Part shown: positions 53,003 through 62,000 of the stretch, piece by piece
How positions within the stretch are numbered: the stretch's first letter is position 1
Layout of the letters: every line of letters begins with the position of its first letter
Assembly: GCA_041658245.1 (NCBI GenBank)
Contig: JBBAAM010000010.1
Coordinates: forward strand, 1-64,000
Source: Fen-1258 sp041658245
Lineage (GTDB): Bacteria > Bacteroidota > Ignavibacteria > Ignavibacteriales > Melioribacteraceae
Direction of reading: 5' to 3'
Length of the DNA stretch: 64,000 nucleotides
Position numbers and translations under genes: made by a program
The notes under the pieces: model-generated
What the model saw: only the letters and a program-made list of their open reading frames with translations
Databases searched by the model: none
What the model was told of the DNA's origin: nothing

Positions 53003-56000
53003 TTACTTCATCAACAACATCTTCTTAGCATGTACAAAGTTTTCTGTTTGAATTCTGTAGAGATATAAACCGCTTGTTAGCTGTGATGCATCAAAATCAT
53101 ATTGATAAGAACCAGCCGGCATTTCTTTATTTATAAGTTGGGCTATTTCTTGACCTAATATATTATATACTTTCAAGCTTACCATAGAATCCTTCGACAA
53201 ATTAAATCTGATATTTGTTGTTGGATTGAATGGATTTGGAAAATTTTGATATAAGTTAAATGTTTCCGGTTTGTCATTTAGATCTCTTACATCAGTGTAC
53301 ATAGCTTGTCTAACTTCAACGGTTTTAGGACTTCCGCTCGCACCGGCAGCTGTAACTGTTATAGTTCCGGTACGCGCGCTGCCTGAGTTTGCAGTATAAC
53401 TGATATTTATCGTTCCGCTATTGGTACCACCTCCGATGCCTATAATTGTAACCCAGCTGGCATTTGAAACTGCACTCCAATTAAGTGTACCGCTGCCAGT
53501 ATTAGCAACGCTGAATGACGTTGTACCTGCCGGATGATTTACATTAACAAAATCCGGTGTAACCGATAAAACAGACAGCAGTGCAAAGTTTGCCACCAGA
53601 ACTCTGCTTGAGTTAATAATAAATGCATAATTAGTACCGGTGGAAACAACAGTACCTCCTTCGGTCCAGCTGACAAATTGATAACCCGAATTTGGTGTAG
53701 CTTTTACAGTGACAATCTCACCAAAACTATAAATTCCTGAACCGGTTAATGTTCCTCCTGCAGGCGGGTTAGGTGATAAAGTAACAGTATATTGTGCTTG
53801 TGTAAAATTTGCAACTAAATTTCTGTTTGAGTTTATTATAAAAGAATAACTTAAACCGGTAGAAACAACAGTACCGCTTTCTGTCCAGCTAACAAAATTA
53901 TAACCGCTGTTTGCAGCTGCTGTAACAGTTACACTACTGCCCGGGCTGTATGTACCCGTACCGGATTGTGTTACTATTCCGCCTGCTGCGGGTGTTGCTG
54001 ATAATGTAACCGTAAACGTGTTGATTGCAAAATTAGCTGTGATGTTTTTATTGCTGTTCATCGTAACTGTCAATGGATTAGTTGAACCGGCTGCATCTCC
54101 GCTCCAACCGGTAAATGTGTATCCGGTTGCCGGTGCCGCTGTAAGCTGTACAGCCGTTCCATGATTATAATTTGCTTGATCCGGATTTTTTGTTACTGTT
54201 CCATTCGCTGCATTCACTGTTAATGTGTACGTGCTGATTGCAAAGTTGGCTACTAACGTTCTGTTACCGCTAATTGTAAACGTATAACTTGCATTTGTTG
54301 ATACAACAGTACTACCCTCTGTCCAATTGATAAAATTGTATCCGCTGTTTGCCGTAGCTGTTACTGTTACACTACTGCCTGAGCTGTATGTACCCGATCC
54401 GGATTGTGTTACTATTCCGCCTGCTGTTGGATTTGAATTTGTTGTAACGGTATATTGTATTAGAGCAAAATTGGCAACCAGACTTCTGCTTGCACTTATT
54501 GCAAATGTATAACTTGCACTTGTTGATACAACTGTGCTTCCTTCGGTCCAATTAACAAAACTATATCCGCTGTTAGGTGTTGCTGTTACTGTTACACTAC
54601 TGCCTGAGGTGTATGTACCGCCACCACTTGTCGTTCCTCCGATTGCTGGATTTGATAACGTCGTAACTGTATACTGAATCAAAGCAAAATTTGCAACTAA
54701 AGTTCTATTAGCACTAATTGTAAATGCATAGCTTGCATTAGTTGAAACAATTGTACTCCCTTCAGTCCAATTAACAAAATTATAACCGCTGTTTGGTGTC
54801 GCTGTTACAGTTACACTTTGGCCTAAAGTATATGTACCGCCTCCACTTGTTGTTCCGCCGGCTATTGGATTTGATGATGTTGTTATTGTATATGGTAAAG
54901 TCGTAAAATTAGCAATTAGAGTTCTGCTTGAACTAATTGAAAATGTATAACTTGCATTTGTGGATACTACGGTACTTCCCTCTGTCCAGTTAGTAAAAGT
55001 ATAACCACTGTTTGCAGTGGCTGTTACTGTTACACTTTGTCCAGAGTTGTATGTGCCGCCGCCACTTGTTGTTCCCCCGGCTGCTGGGTTTGATGATGTA
55101 GTAACAGTATATTGTATCGGAGTAAAATTTCCTACAAAAGTTCTGTTCGACGTAATTGTAAATGTATAACTTGCGCTTGTGGATAAAACAGTACTTCCCT
55201 CAGTCCAGTTAACAAAATTATAACCGCTGTTCGCGGTGGCTGTTACCGTTACATTTTGGCCGAAAGTATATGTACCTCCTCCACTTGTTGTTCCACCCGC
55301 TAAAGGATTTGATGATGTTGAAACTGTGTATATAAGAACAAAATTTGCTACAAGTGTTTTGTTAGAATTTATAATAAATGAATAGCTTGCATTTGTTGAT
55401 ACGACAGTTCCACCTTCTGTCCAGCTAATAAAGCCGTAGCCGGTGTTTGCAACTGCCGTTACTGTAACACTCTGTCCAGTAGTGTATGTGCCTCCTCCGC
55501 TTGTTGTACCACCTGCTGTTGGATTGGAAGAAGTAGCTACAGTGTATTGTACCGATGAAAAATTTGCAACTAAAGTTCTATTATTACTTATAGTAAAAGT
55601 ATAACTCGCATTTGTTGAAACAACTGTACTTCCTTCAGTCCAGTTAACAAAACTATAACCGCTGTTTGCAGTTGCTGTTACTGTTACACTTAGTCCAGGA
55701 TTGTATGACCCTCCTCCAGTTGTTGTTCCTCCTGCTGTTGGATTGGATGAAATAGTAACTGAAAACTGTTGTGCAAAATTTGCAACTAAAGTTTTATTAG
55801 CGTTTATAGTAAAAGTATAACTTGCACTTGTTGAAACTTGAGTTCCTCCATCAGTCCAGTTAACAAAACTATAACCGCTGTTTGCAGCGGCTGTTACCGT
55901 TACACTTTGCCCTGAGTTGTATGTACCTCCTCCAGTTGTTGTTCCGCCTGCTGTTGGAGAAGATAAAGTGGAAACTGAAAACTGTTGTACAAAATTTGCA

Positions 56001-56725
56001 ACTAAAGTTCTATTTGCAGTTGCATTAAATGTATAACTTGCGTTCGTGGAGACAATAGTACTTCCTTCTGTCCAGTTAACAAAACTATAACCGCTGTTTG
56101 CAGCTGCTGTTACTGTTACACTACTGCCTGTGTTGTATGTACCAGTTCCGGATTGTGTTACTATTCCTCCAGCTGTTGGATTTGATGAGGTTGTAACAGT
56201 GTATTGTTGAATTAAGGTTGATGTAGCGCTGCCGTTAGTTACAGTAAAACTCACATCCTGTAGATTATAATTAAAAATTTTATTCGTAAAATTTTGGTCG
56301 TTGGCTGCTAAGGTTATGCTTGAAGTACCAACCGTTAAAAATTTCACTTTTAGAGAAAATAATTTTCCCGCACCTGTATAGTCGCTTCCTTTAATAGAAA
56401 CAACGTTTATCCTCCCTGTCTTGATATAATTAGTATCTGATGAAATTTGAGTTGAAGCACCGCTTGATATAGTGCCTGCTTGATTGTTTCCGGGGTCTGA
56501 AAATCTAATTACAGCCGGATCAAAACTAATCTTGAATTGATATCCTTGTACTCTGTATGAAGTCAGATCATTTACTGTAAAATCCACAATAACTTCATTA
56601 CCGGGAGTACCTGTAATGGTCGGCAGAGTTAATTGAATTTGTGCTTTAATAATTATAGAAGAAAATAATAAAACAATAATTGCCGTTCGTTTTAATAAAC
56701 TTGAAATAAAAATTAATTTTTGCAT
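53003..56725 (-). CDS. Giant secreted protein: cohesin-like domain, 12 InlB-type repeats, BACON domain, T9SS tail
   Basis: A 1240-residue surface protein. After the signal peptide comes a cohesin-like domain (about 29-170: LPTITGTPGNEVIVDFTVND, YQFKISFDPAVIRF), then twelve repeats of about 72 residues of the type QYTVTTSSNPTAGGTTSGGG, SVTVTATANSGYSFVNWTEG, TLVANFA. Repeat 10 is divergent (LTVNAANGTVTKNPDQANY, GWSGDAAGSTNP) and matches the standard Listeria-Bacteroides InlB_B form. A BACON domain follows (LSVTPDFVNVNHPAGTTSFS, SNASWVTI), then a T9SS type A sorting domain. An adhesive or glycan-binding surface fibre is plausible. The repeats differ at DNA level, so expansion is not recent. Confidence 0.85.
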   Translation of the reverse strand: MQKLIFISSLLKRTAIIVLLFSSIIIKAQIQLTLPTITGTPGNEVIVDFTVNDLTSYRVQGYQFKISFDPAVIRFSDPGNNQAGTISSGASTQISSDTNYIKTGRINVVSIKGSDYTGAGKLFSLKVKFLTVGTSSITLAANDQNFTNKIFNYNLQDVSFTVTNGSATSTLIQQYTVTTSSNPTAGGIVTQSGTGTYNTGSSVTVTAAANSGYSFVNWTEGSTIVSTNASYTFNATANRTLVANFVQQFSVSTLSSPTAGGTTTGGGTYNSGQSVTVTAAANSGYSFVNWTDGGTQVSTSASYTFTINANKTLVANFAQQFSVTISSNPTAGGTTTGGGSYNPGLSVTVTATANSGYSFVNWTEGSTVVSTNASYTFTISNNRTLVANFSSVQYTVATSSNPTAGGTTSGGGTYTTGQSVTVTAVANTGYGFISWTEGGTVVSTNASYSFIINSNKTLVANFVLIYTVSTSSNPLAGGTTSGGGTYTFGQNVTVTATANSGYNFVNWTEGSTVLSTSASYTFTITSNRTFVGNFTPIQYTVTTSSNPAAGGTTSGGGTYNSGQSVTVTATANSGYTFTNWTEGSTVVSTNASYTFSISSSRTLIANFTTLPYTITTSSNPIAGGTTSGGGTYTLGQSVTVTATPNSGYNFVNWTEGSTIVSTNASYAFTISANRTLVANFALIQYTVTTLSNPAIGGTTSGGGTYTSGSSVTVTATPNSGYSFVNWTEGSTVVSTSASYTFAISASRSLVANFALIQYTVTTNSNPTAGGIVTQSGSGTYSSGSSVTVTATANSGYNFINWTEGSTVVSTNASYTFTISGNRTLVANFAISTYTLTVNAANGTVTKNPDQANYNHGTAVQLTAAPATGYTFTGWSGDAAGSTNPLTVTMNSNKNITANFAINTFTVTLSATPAAGGIVTQSGTGTYSPGSSVTVTAAANSGYNFVSWTESGTVVSTGLSYSFIINSNRNLVANFTQAQYTVTLSPNPPAGGTLTGSGIYSFGEIVTVKATPNSGYQFVSWTEGGTVVSTGTNYAFIINSSRVLVANFALLSVLSVTPDFVNVNHPAGTTSFSVANTGSGTLNWSAVSNASWVTIIGIGGGTNSGTINISYTANSGSARTGTITVTAAGASGSPKTVEVRQAMYTDVRDLNDKPETFNLYQNFPNPFNPTTNIRFNLSKDSMVSLKVYNILGQEIAQLINKEMPAGSYQYDFDASQLTSGLYLYRIQTENFVHAKKMLLMK

Positions 56726-56841
56726 ATCTCATTCCCTCAATTAATAAAAGTTTTCCAATTATTTAATTCATGATTTATTTAATGTTAATATAATTGAAAA
56801 TTTTGGGTATTCAAATGCTATACGGCACGGTCAGAGTAAGC

Positions 56842-56890
56842 AACCTTCGAGGTTATAATACCGCCAAACGCTTTGTCAACCTCGAAGGTT
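56842..56890. repeat. Palindrome pair related to REP family B
   Basis: AACCTTCGAGGTT (56842-56854) and AACCTCGAAGGTT (56878-56890) form a long hairpin with each other and are partly self-complementary. They resemble family B units (AACCTTGAAGGTT). They lie 70 bases before the M28 remnant; 56726-56841 shows nothing else. Confidence 0.6.
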
Positions 56891-56937
56891 GTGTTTTACA
56901 ATTTGCGTAGTGCAACACGCTCGGCAGGCAGGAAGGT

Positions 56938-57000
56938 CAAAATCTTTTCGAAGCAATTACAAGATTAGCATATTTAACCGTTGCAAGAATTGCAGAATGA
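56938..57000 (+). pseudogene. 3'-end remnant of an M28 peptidase gene
   Basis: The frame reads QNLFEAITRLAYLTVARIAE and stop, matching the last 20 residues of the M28 peptidase at 48534-49964 (QNLFEAITKLAFMTIAYIAE). Nothing upstream continues the match. It is the leftover tail of a paralogue, now wedged between palindromes. Confidence 0.75.
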
Positions 57001-57012
57001 CTTGCATACAAA

Positions 57013-57042
57013 ACCTTGAAGGTTGCTTGAACCTTCAAGGTT
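57013..57042. repeat. REP family B palindrome, copy 1
   Basis: ACCTTGAAGGTT-GCTTG-AACCTTCAAGGTT lies six bases beyond the stop of the Y1 transposase gene at 57048. Copies recur at 57711-57741 on the other side and in the array at 58721-58949. Confidence 0.85.
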
Positions 57043-57047
57043 GAAAA

Positions 57048-57620
57048 TTAGCCTACTATGTCAAAATCATATTTATCTAAAACCGTATTCGTTGTAAGCT
57101 CTTCAAAAGATTTTTTAATATTCGTTAGCGATCCATAAATCATTATCAACTCATCTATTGATGTAATCCAATTTTTATCTTTGACTAATAATTCATTAGC
57201 AGTTGAATATTTCCATTTAGTAACATTGTCAACTAATTTTGCTTCTACTGGATTTAATAGAATGTATTCAACTATCCATTTGTAATATATTTTTTCTTTT
57301 ACGAATTTTGTTTTAGCCGGTCCCTCAAATAGTACTCCAGTTCTATTGTACTTCTTGTTCATAAATTTTGTGTGTGCATTAAGTTGGTCGCTTATAAATT
57401 TTCCTATTTTGAGCTTATCATTTGTTTGTTTAGCAAAGAGGTGGAAGTGATTATTTAGAAGGCAAAAAGAAATGATTTTTATCTCGTATTTATCTTTGAA
57501 TTTGCGGAGACGGTTCAGGAAATAATTAAAATCTTCTTCTTCAAAAAATATATTTGTTTGAAGTGTACCCCTATTATAAATATGATGATAAGTCTCGGCA
57601 TAATAAAGTTTATCATTCAT
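57048..57620 (-). CDS. Y1/HUH transposase, REP-associated (RAYT-like)
   Basis: A 190-residue protein of the Y1_Tnp superfamily. Motifs: YYAETYHHIYNRGTLQTNIF at the N-terminus, SFCLLNNHFHLFAKQ with the HUH histidines H58 and H60, and the helix IVEYILLNPVEAKLV with likely nucleophile Y119. This pattern (YHHIYNRG, LNNHFHL, YILLNPV) is that of the chromosomal RAYT-like group rather than IS200 TnpA. Family B palindromes flank it on both sides (57013-57042 and 57711-57741). It presumably acts on single-stranded palindromic ends; the pairing with family B is inferred from position. Confidence 0.85.
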   Translation of the reverse strand: MNDKLYYAETYHHIYNRGTLQTNIFFEEEDFNYFLNRLRKFKDKYEIKIISFCLLNNHFHLFAKQTNDKLKIGKFISDQLNAHTKFMNKKYNRTGVLFEGPAKTKFVKEKIYYKWIVEYILLNPVEAKLVDNVTKWKYSTANELLVKDKNWITSIDELIMIYGSLTNIKKSFEELTTNTVLDKYDFDIVG

Positions 57621-57710
57621 AGTAACTCAAAGTTTTTTAAGATTACTTATTCCTCCCAACTAAGTTATCTATTCCCGGCGATAATTTAAACTGAATAAGG
57701 TTGTTTCAAA

Positions 57711-57803
57711 AACCTTGAAGGTTGCCTGAACCTTAAAGGTTGAAAAAAAATAGACACCCAAAATTAATCCATCAATCACTCGACCTTGAAGGTTTGCACA
57801 ATC
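57711..57803. repeat. REP family B palindrome, copy 2, plus partial long unit
   Basis: AACCTTGAAGGTT-GCCTG-AACCTTAAAGGTT at 57711-57741 is followed by ATAGACACCCAAAATTAATC and CGACCTTGAAGGTTTGCACA, the start of the same long unit that is tandemly repeated at 58721-58949. Confidence 0.8.
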
Positions 57804-57886
57804 ATCTTCCTGTTTTCCGCATTGGGACACCCTAAGAAACAAACGAACCTGTCTACCGATTGGATTGTGTGTAATTTATTTTTGAC

Positions 57887-58519
57887 AACCTCGTAGAGGT
57901 TATATTTTTGTAGATAAATATTAAGAATAGCATATTTCAATCCTCGTAGAGGATTCATAATATTTCTCACTTCAATCAAAAAAATCAAATAAATATTTTT
58001 CATCATATTCTATCTCAAATTTTTTAAGTAATTCTGTATACTCCTGCCGGAACGTTCTTCTTTTATGATGAATTTCCTGATTAGCTATATAATTATAAAT
58101 AGTATCTAATTGAGATCTGCCGTAGGAGAAGGCTCCATATCCATCTTGCCAATGAAATTTTCCTCTAAACCAATTCTTCTGATTGATAAATGTAGATGAA
58201 TCCCTTTTTATACATCCGACAAGGTCTGATATTTTATCATTGGGATTTAAACCTATCAGTAGATGTATATGATCCGGCATTCCATTTATTAGTATGGATT
58301 TATGTTTTCTATTTGTTATTATTCCACTAATATAGCTATGTACTTCTGCTCTAATCTCCTTGATTAATAATCGTTCCCGATATTTTACTGCAAATACTAA
58401 ATGAGTATATAGCTGTGTAAATGCACCTGGTTTCATATTAAACTCCTTTTATTGATCCTCTACGAGGATCTTTTTCCCAGAGATACGTCTTATTACAATA
58501 ATTAAACATCTACGATGTT
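57887..58519 (-). mobile_element. IS200-type insertion element with paired end palindromes
   Basis: The tnpA gene at 57972-58436 is flanked at equal distance (about 18 bp) by ATCCTCGTAGAGGAT (57940-57954) and GATCCTCTACGAGGATC (58454-58470), and further out by AACCTCGTAGAGGTT (57887-57901) and AACATCTACGATGTT (58505-58519). IS200/IS605 elements use subterminal hairpins for strand cleavage, so these are probably the element ends. No tnpB is present. Exact boundaries are uncertain. Confidence 0.7.
57972..58436 (-). CDS. tnpA: IS200/IS605-family TnpA transposase
   Basis: A 154-residue HUH transposase. TQLYTHLVFAVKYRERLL is the usual TnpA opening; the histidine pair is in MPDHIHLLIGL (H56 and H58) and the catalytic tyrosine helix is YNYIANQEIHHKRRTFRQEY, with Y116 likely by the Y-I-x-x-Q pattern. 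The domain WQDGYGAFSYGRSQ is also diagnostic. RBS AGGAG lies six bases before the start. Length is normal and the frame intact, so it may be active. It moves as single-stranded DNA without target duplication. Confidence 0.92.
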   Translation of the reverse strand: MKPGAFTQLYTHLVFAVKYRERLLIKEIRAEVHSYISGIITNRKHKSILINGMPDHIHLLIGLNPNDKISDLVGCIKRDSSTFINQKNWFRGKFHWQDGYGAFSYGRSQLDTIYNYIANQEIHHKRRTFRQEYTELLKKFEIEYDEKYLFDFFD

Positions 58520-58720
58520 TTACACTAATAAAAATATTTGATTAAACTTAATTGAAAACAAACCGCCTGGCTCTACCACTATATTCTTGCAAGATAATGT
58601 CAAAGGTATCACTAACCATTTTCCCTTTGGGACACCCAAGCTAATCAAAAATCATTTGATTCTGAACCATTTTCTCAACTTTTTGACCTTTTTTTTAAAA
58701 CCGGTGAAAACAGGAAAATA

Positions 58721-58949
58721 GATACCTAAGATTAATCCATCAAACGCTCGACCTTGAAGGTTTGCACAATCTTCTCGATAAGTTCAACCTTCAAGGTTGA
58801 AAATAGATACCTAAGATTAATCCACCAAACATTCGACCTTGAAGGTTTGCAAAATCTTCTCGATAAGTTCAACCTTCAAGGTTGAAAAAGATACCTAAGA
58901 TTAATTCATCAAACATTCGACCTTGAAGGTTGCCTGAACCTTCAAGGTC
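58721..58949. repeat. Tandem array of a long REP family B unit (about 84 bp)
   Basis: Units start at 58721, 58806 and 58890 (the third partial) with GATACCTAAGATTAATCC, then CGACCTTGAAGGTTTGCACA, CTTCTCGATAAGTTC and AACCTTCAAGGTTGA. The last ends in a compact palindrome ACCTTGAAGGTT-GCCTG-AACCTTCAAGGT (58922-58948). Another partial unit lies at 57752-57803. The spacers are conserved, so this is not a CRISPR array. The remaining part of the gap (58520-58720) shows no feature. Confidence 0.8.
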
Positions 58950-58956
58950 TAAAAAC

Positions 58957-58985
58957 AAAAAACCCCCGCATAGCGAGGGTCTTTT
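58957..58985 (-). terminator. Intrinsic terminator of the cohesin/Ig-repeat protein gene
   Basis: On the minus strand ACCCTCGC-TAT-GCGGGGGTTTTTTG, the same module as at 52931-52960 including about 15 bases on the gene-proximal side. Confidence 0.8.
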
Positions 58986-59013
58986 GCAAAGCTTAAAGCT
59001 AATTCGTTATCAA

Positions 59014-59042
59014 GTAAGGGCTGAATAATATTCAGCCCCTAC
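59014..59042. repeat. REP family A variant
   Basis: GTAAGGGCTGAATAA pairs with TATTCAGCCCCTAC. It keeps the outer GTA-GGG...CCCCTAC frame of family A but has a different inner arm. It lies ten bases beyond the cohesin/Ig-repeat gene. Confidence 0.6.
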
Positions 59043-59051
59043 AAAAATGAA

Positions 59052-62000
59052 TTACTTCATCAACATCATTTTCTTAACTTGAACAAAATTCTCTGCTTGA
59101 ACTTTGTAGAAGTATAAACCACTTGTTAATTGTGACGCATCAAAATTAACTTTATGAAATCCTGCGCTCATTGTTTGGTTAACAAGAAGAGCAACTTCCT
59201 GACCTAATATATTAAATACAGATAATCTAACATTTGATTCTGTAGGTAATCCAAATTTGATTGATGTAGTTGGATTGAACGGGTTAGGATAATTCTGCAT
59301 TAAAACATATTCTGTAGGAATGCCGCTGTACTCATTAACAGCAGTAATTGTACTGCTTGCAAAAATAATTCCGGTGTATAGAGCGGTTAATGATCCATCA
59401 CTTATTTGCACTGAAATTACATAAGATGAACCGGCTTGAGCAAGAGTTGGAGCCCAAGTAAATAATCCATCAGTAGTAATACTTGCGCCTGTTGGTGCAG
59501 CTATTAAACTATACGCAACAGGTTGTCCGTCAGGATCATTTCCAACAAATTGGAAATTATAATAAACAGGATTTGGTGCTTTATGCACTGCAACTACAGT
59601 ACCATTAGGAATAGTTGCTGTAAATACCGGGGCTCTGTTTGTATTACTTACTGTTATTGTAGCAGTCACAGTAGCAGAAGTACCCATTGCAGTAGTGCCT
59701 TTATAATCTGCTACCTTAAAGTCTATAGAATAGCTGCCGCTTTGAGTATATGTAGGTATCCATGTAAAAACACCAGTTGCACTCAATGCAGCACCAGCTA
59801 TTGATGGCGGAGTTGTAACCATACTATACGTCAATGTATTATCAGTATCCAGATCGGCGCCGACTAAAGTAAGTGTAAATGGTGCACCTTCAGCAACTGT
59901 AAAAGCAGGACCTGCCGGATTTAATGCTAATGTAGGTGCTCTGTTTACATCATTAATTGTAAATTGAGCAACAACAGTAGCAAATAAACCAAGAGCATCT
60001 GTAACCTTAAAAGTTATTGAATAGCTTCCTGCTTGATCATAACCAGGAGTCCAAGCAAATGCACCCGTGCTAGCATTTAACGTTGCATCAGTAGGATTTC
60101 CTGCCATTGAATATGTTAATACTTCACCAGGATTAGCATCTGCACCAACTAATGTAAAGCTTACAGCTTGATTTTCGGAAGCAGTAACTGCAGCAACAGC
60201 CGCTAATGTAGGAGCTACATTTGTTCTTGTAACTGTTAGTACAACAGTTTGAGTAGCAGATAAACCAAGCGGGCTATTTGTTACTTTGAATGTTACATTA
60301 TAAGTCCCAACTGTACCTAAACCAGGTGTCCATGTAAATACACCTGCCGTAGATAAAGAAGAACCTGTTGGATTTCCAGTTACTGAATAAGCTGCTGTTT
60401 GTCCTGAATTTGGATCAGTTGAAGATAGTGTTAATGTTAAAGTTCCTTGTTCTGCAACTGTATATCCGCCTACAGGTACTGCAGGAGTGAATATCAATGT
60501 TGGAGCTTGCGCAGCATTAACAGTAATGTTTGCAACAGCAGTTCCGGTTAAATTATCAGCATCCTTTACTGTGAATGTTACAGTATATGTACCTGCTTGA
60601 CCTACAGTAGGCGTCCAACTAAATACTCCTGCTGTTGATAATGTAGCTCCGGTTATTGCCGGTGTAAAAGAATATTGAAGCCCGCTTACATCACCAGGAT
60701 TTAGATCAGCGCCCACTAATAAGACTGATAAATTCTGACCTTCTGTTTTTGTATAAGGACCTACTGGGCTAAGAGTAAGAGTTGGAGCTTCCTGTTTCTT
60801 TGTAACTGTAATAACAGCGGCTTGTGTTGCTGTTAAGCCTAAATTATCTGTTACTTTGAATGTTACATTGAAAGTTCCAGCCGTACCATAATCCGGTGTC
60901 CATGTAAATACACCAGCTGTTAAAGAAGATCCGATTGGAGCTCCAGACATAGAATAAACCAAAGGTGTGCCACTAGGATTTGTAGTAGCACCGACTAAAG
61001 TAATACTCACAACTGATTTTTCAGCAACAGTAACAGGAGCTACTGCAGTTAATGTAGGAGCCGGTGCAGCCGTTACAATGACAGTAGTAATTCTAGAAGT
61101 GGCTGTTAAAGTACCATCACTTGCAAGAATAACTATTTGAGATGTTCCTGCTGAACCTAAAGCTGGTGTCCATGTAAATACACCGGTACTTGCATCAATT
61201 GTAGAAGCAGCCGGTGTTGGATTTGTCTTATAATAATTAATAACGTCACTTTCAGCATCAACTGCTTTATAAGTAAATGTAAGTGTCTGACCTTCCATAA
61301 TAGTTTGGTCTGGCATTTGTGCCGCACCTGTTGCTGTAAAGGAAGGAACTGTATTTACATTATTAACGGTCAATGATAAAGTGGCAGTTGTTGTATTTGT
61401 TCCATTGCTTACTGTAACTGTAAATGGGAATGTTCCTGCCTGATGAAATCCCGGTGTCCAGCTAAATACACCGGCTGTAGAAACAGCAGGCTGAGCTAAA
61501 GACCCGGCAAGTGTTGTTGGGCTTACTGTATAAGTAAGAACATTATCTACATCTACATCTGCGCCGCCTAAACTAAATGTTACAACAGATCCTCCATTTA
61601 CTGCACTTGTAGGAGCATTTGGTAATAGAGTAGGTGTTGTAACAGGATTAGCAACGATAATACTAATTGTAAGAGGATCGCTTGTTGAAGATCCATCACT
61701 TGCTGTAAATACGAAAGCGTATGTACCAGCTTGGCGATAACCTGGTGTCCAACTAAAAGCACCTGTTGTTGTGTTAAATGTTGGCACGGTAGTATTAGCG
61801 CCGGTCGGCAGTGTCGGGGATGTCATCGCATATGTCATTGGATCTGTATCAGCATCCGTTGCAACTAATGTAAAAGAAACTGCTGCATTTTCAATAACAT
61901 TCAACGGTGTAGTATTAGTGCCGAAAACCGGAGCTTGATTTACTGCTGTTATTGTACCGTTTGCCCTTACAACAGCAGGAGTACCTGCGTTGTATGTAAA

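Noticed and set aside
53003..56725. Non-coding satellite DNA
   Set aside because: The periodicity comes from about 72-residue protein repeats in one open frame with signal peptide and sorting domain.
57776..58006. 76-codon minus-strand frame between the transposase genes
   Set aside because: It covers the IS200 end hairpins and a REP unit and shows no RBS or recognisable protein.
58721..58949. CRISPR array
   Set aside because: The whole 84-bp unit is conserved, including what would be spacers, and no cas gene is nearby. It is a REP-type tandem repeat.
49965..59050. Prophage or integrative element
   Set aside because: No integrase, phage structural gene or attachment-site pair is visible; the region is better explained by HUH transposases and REP-like repeats.
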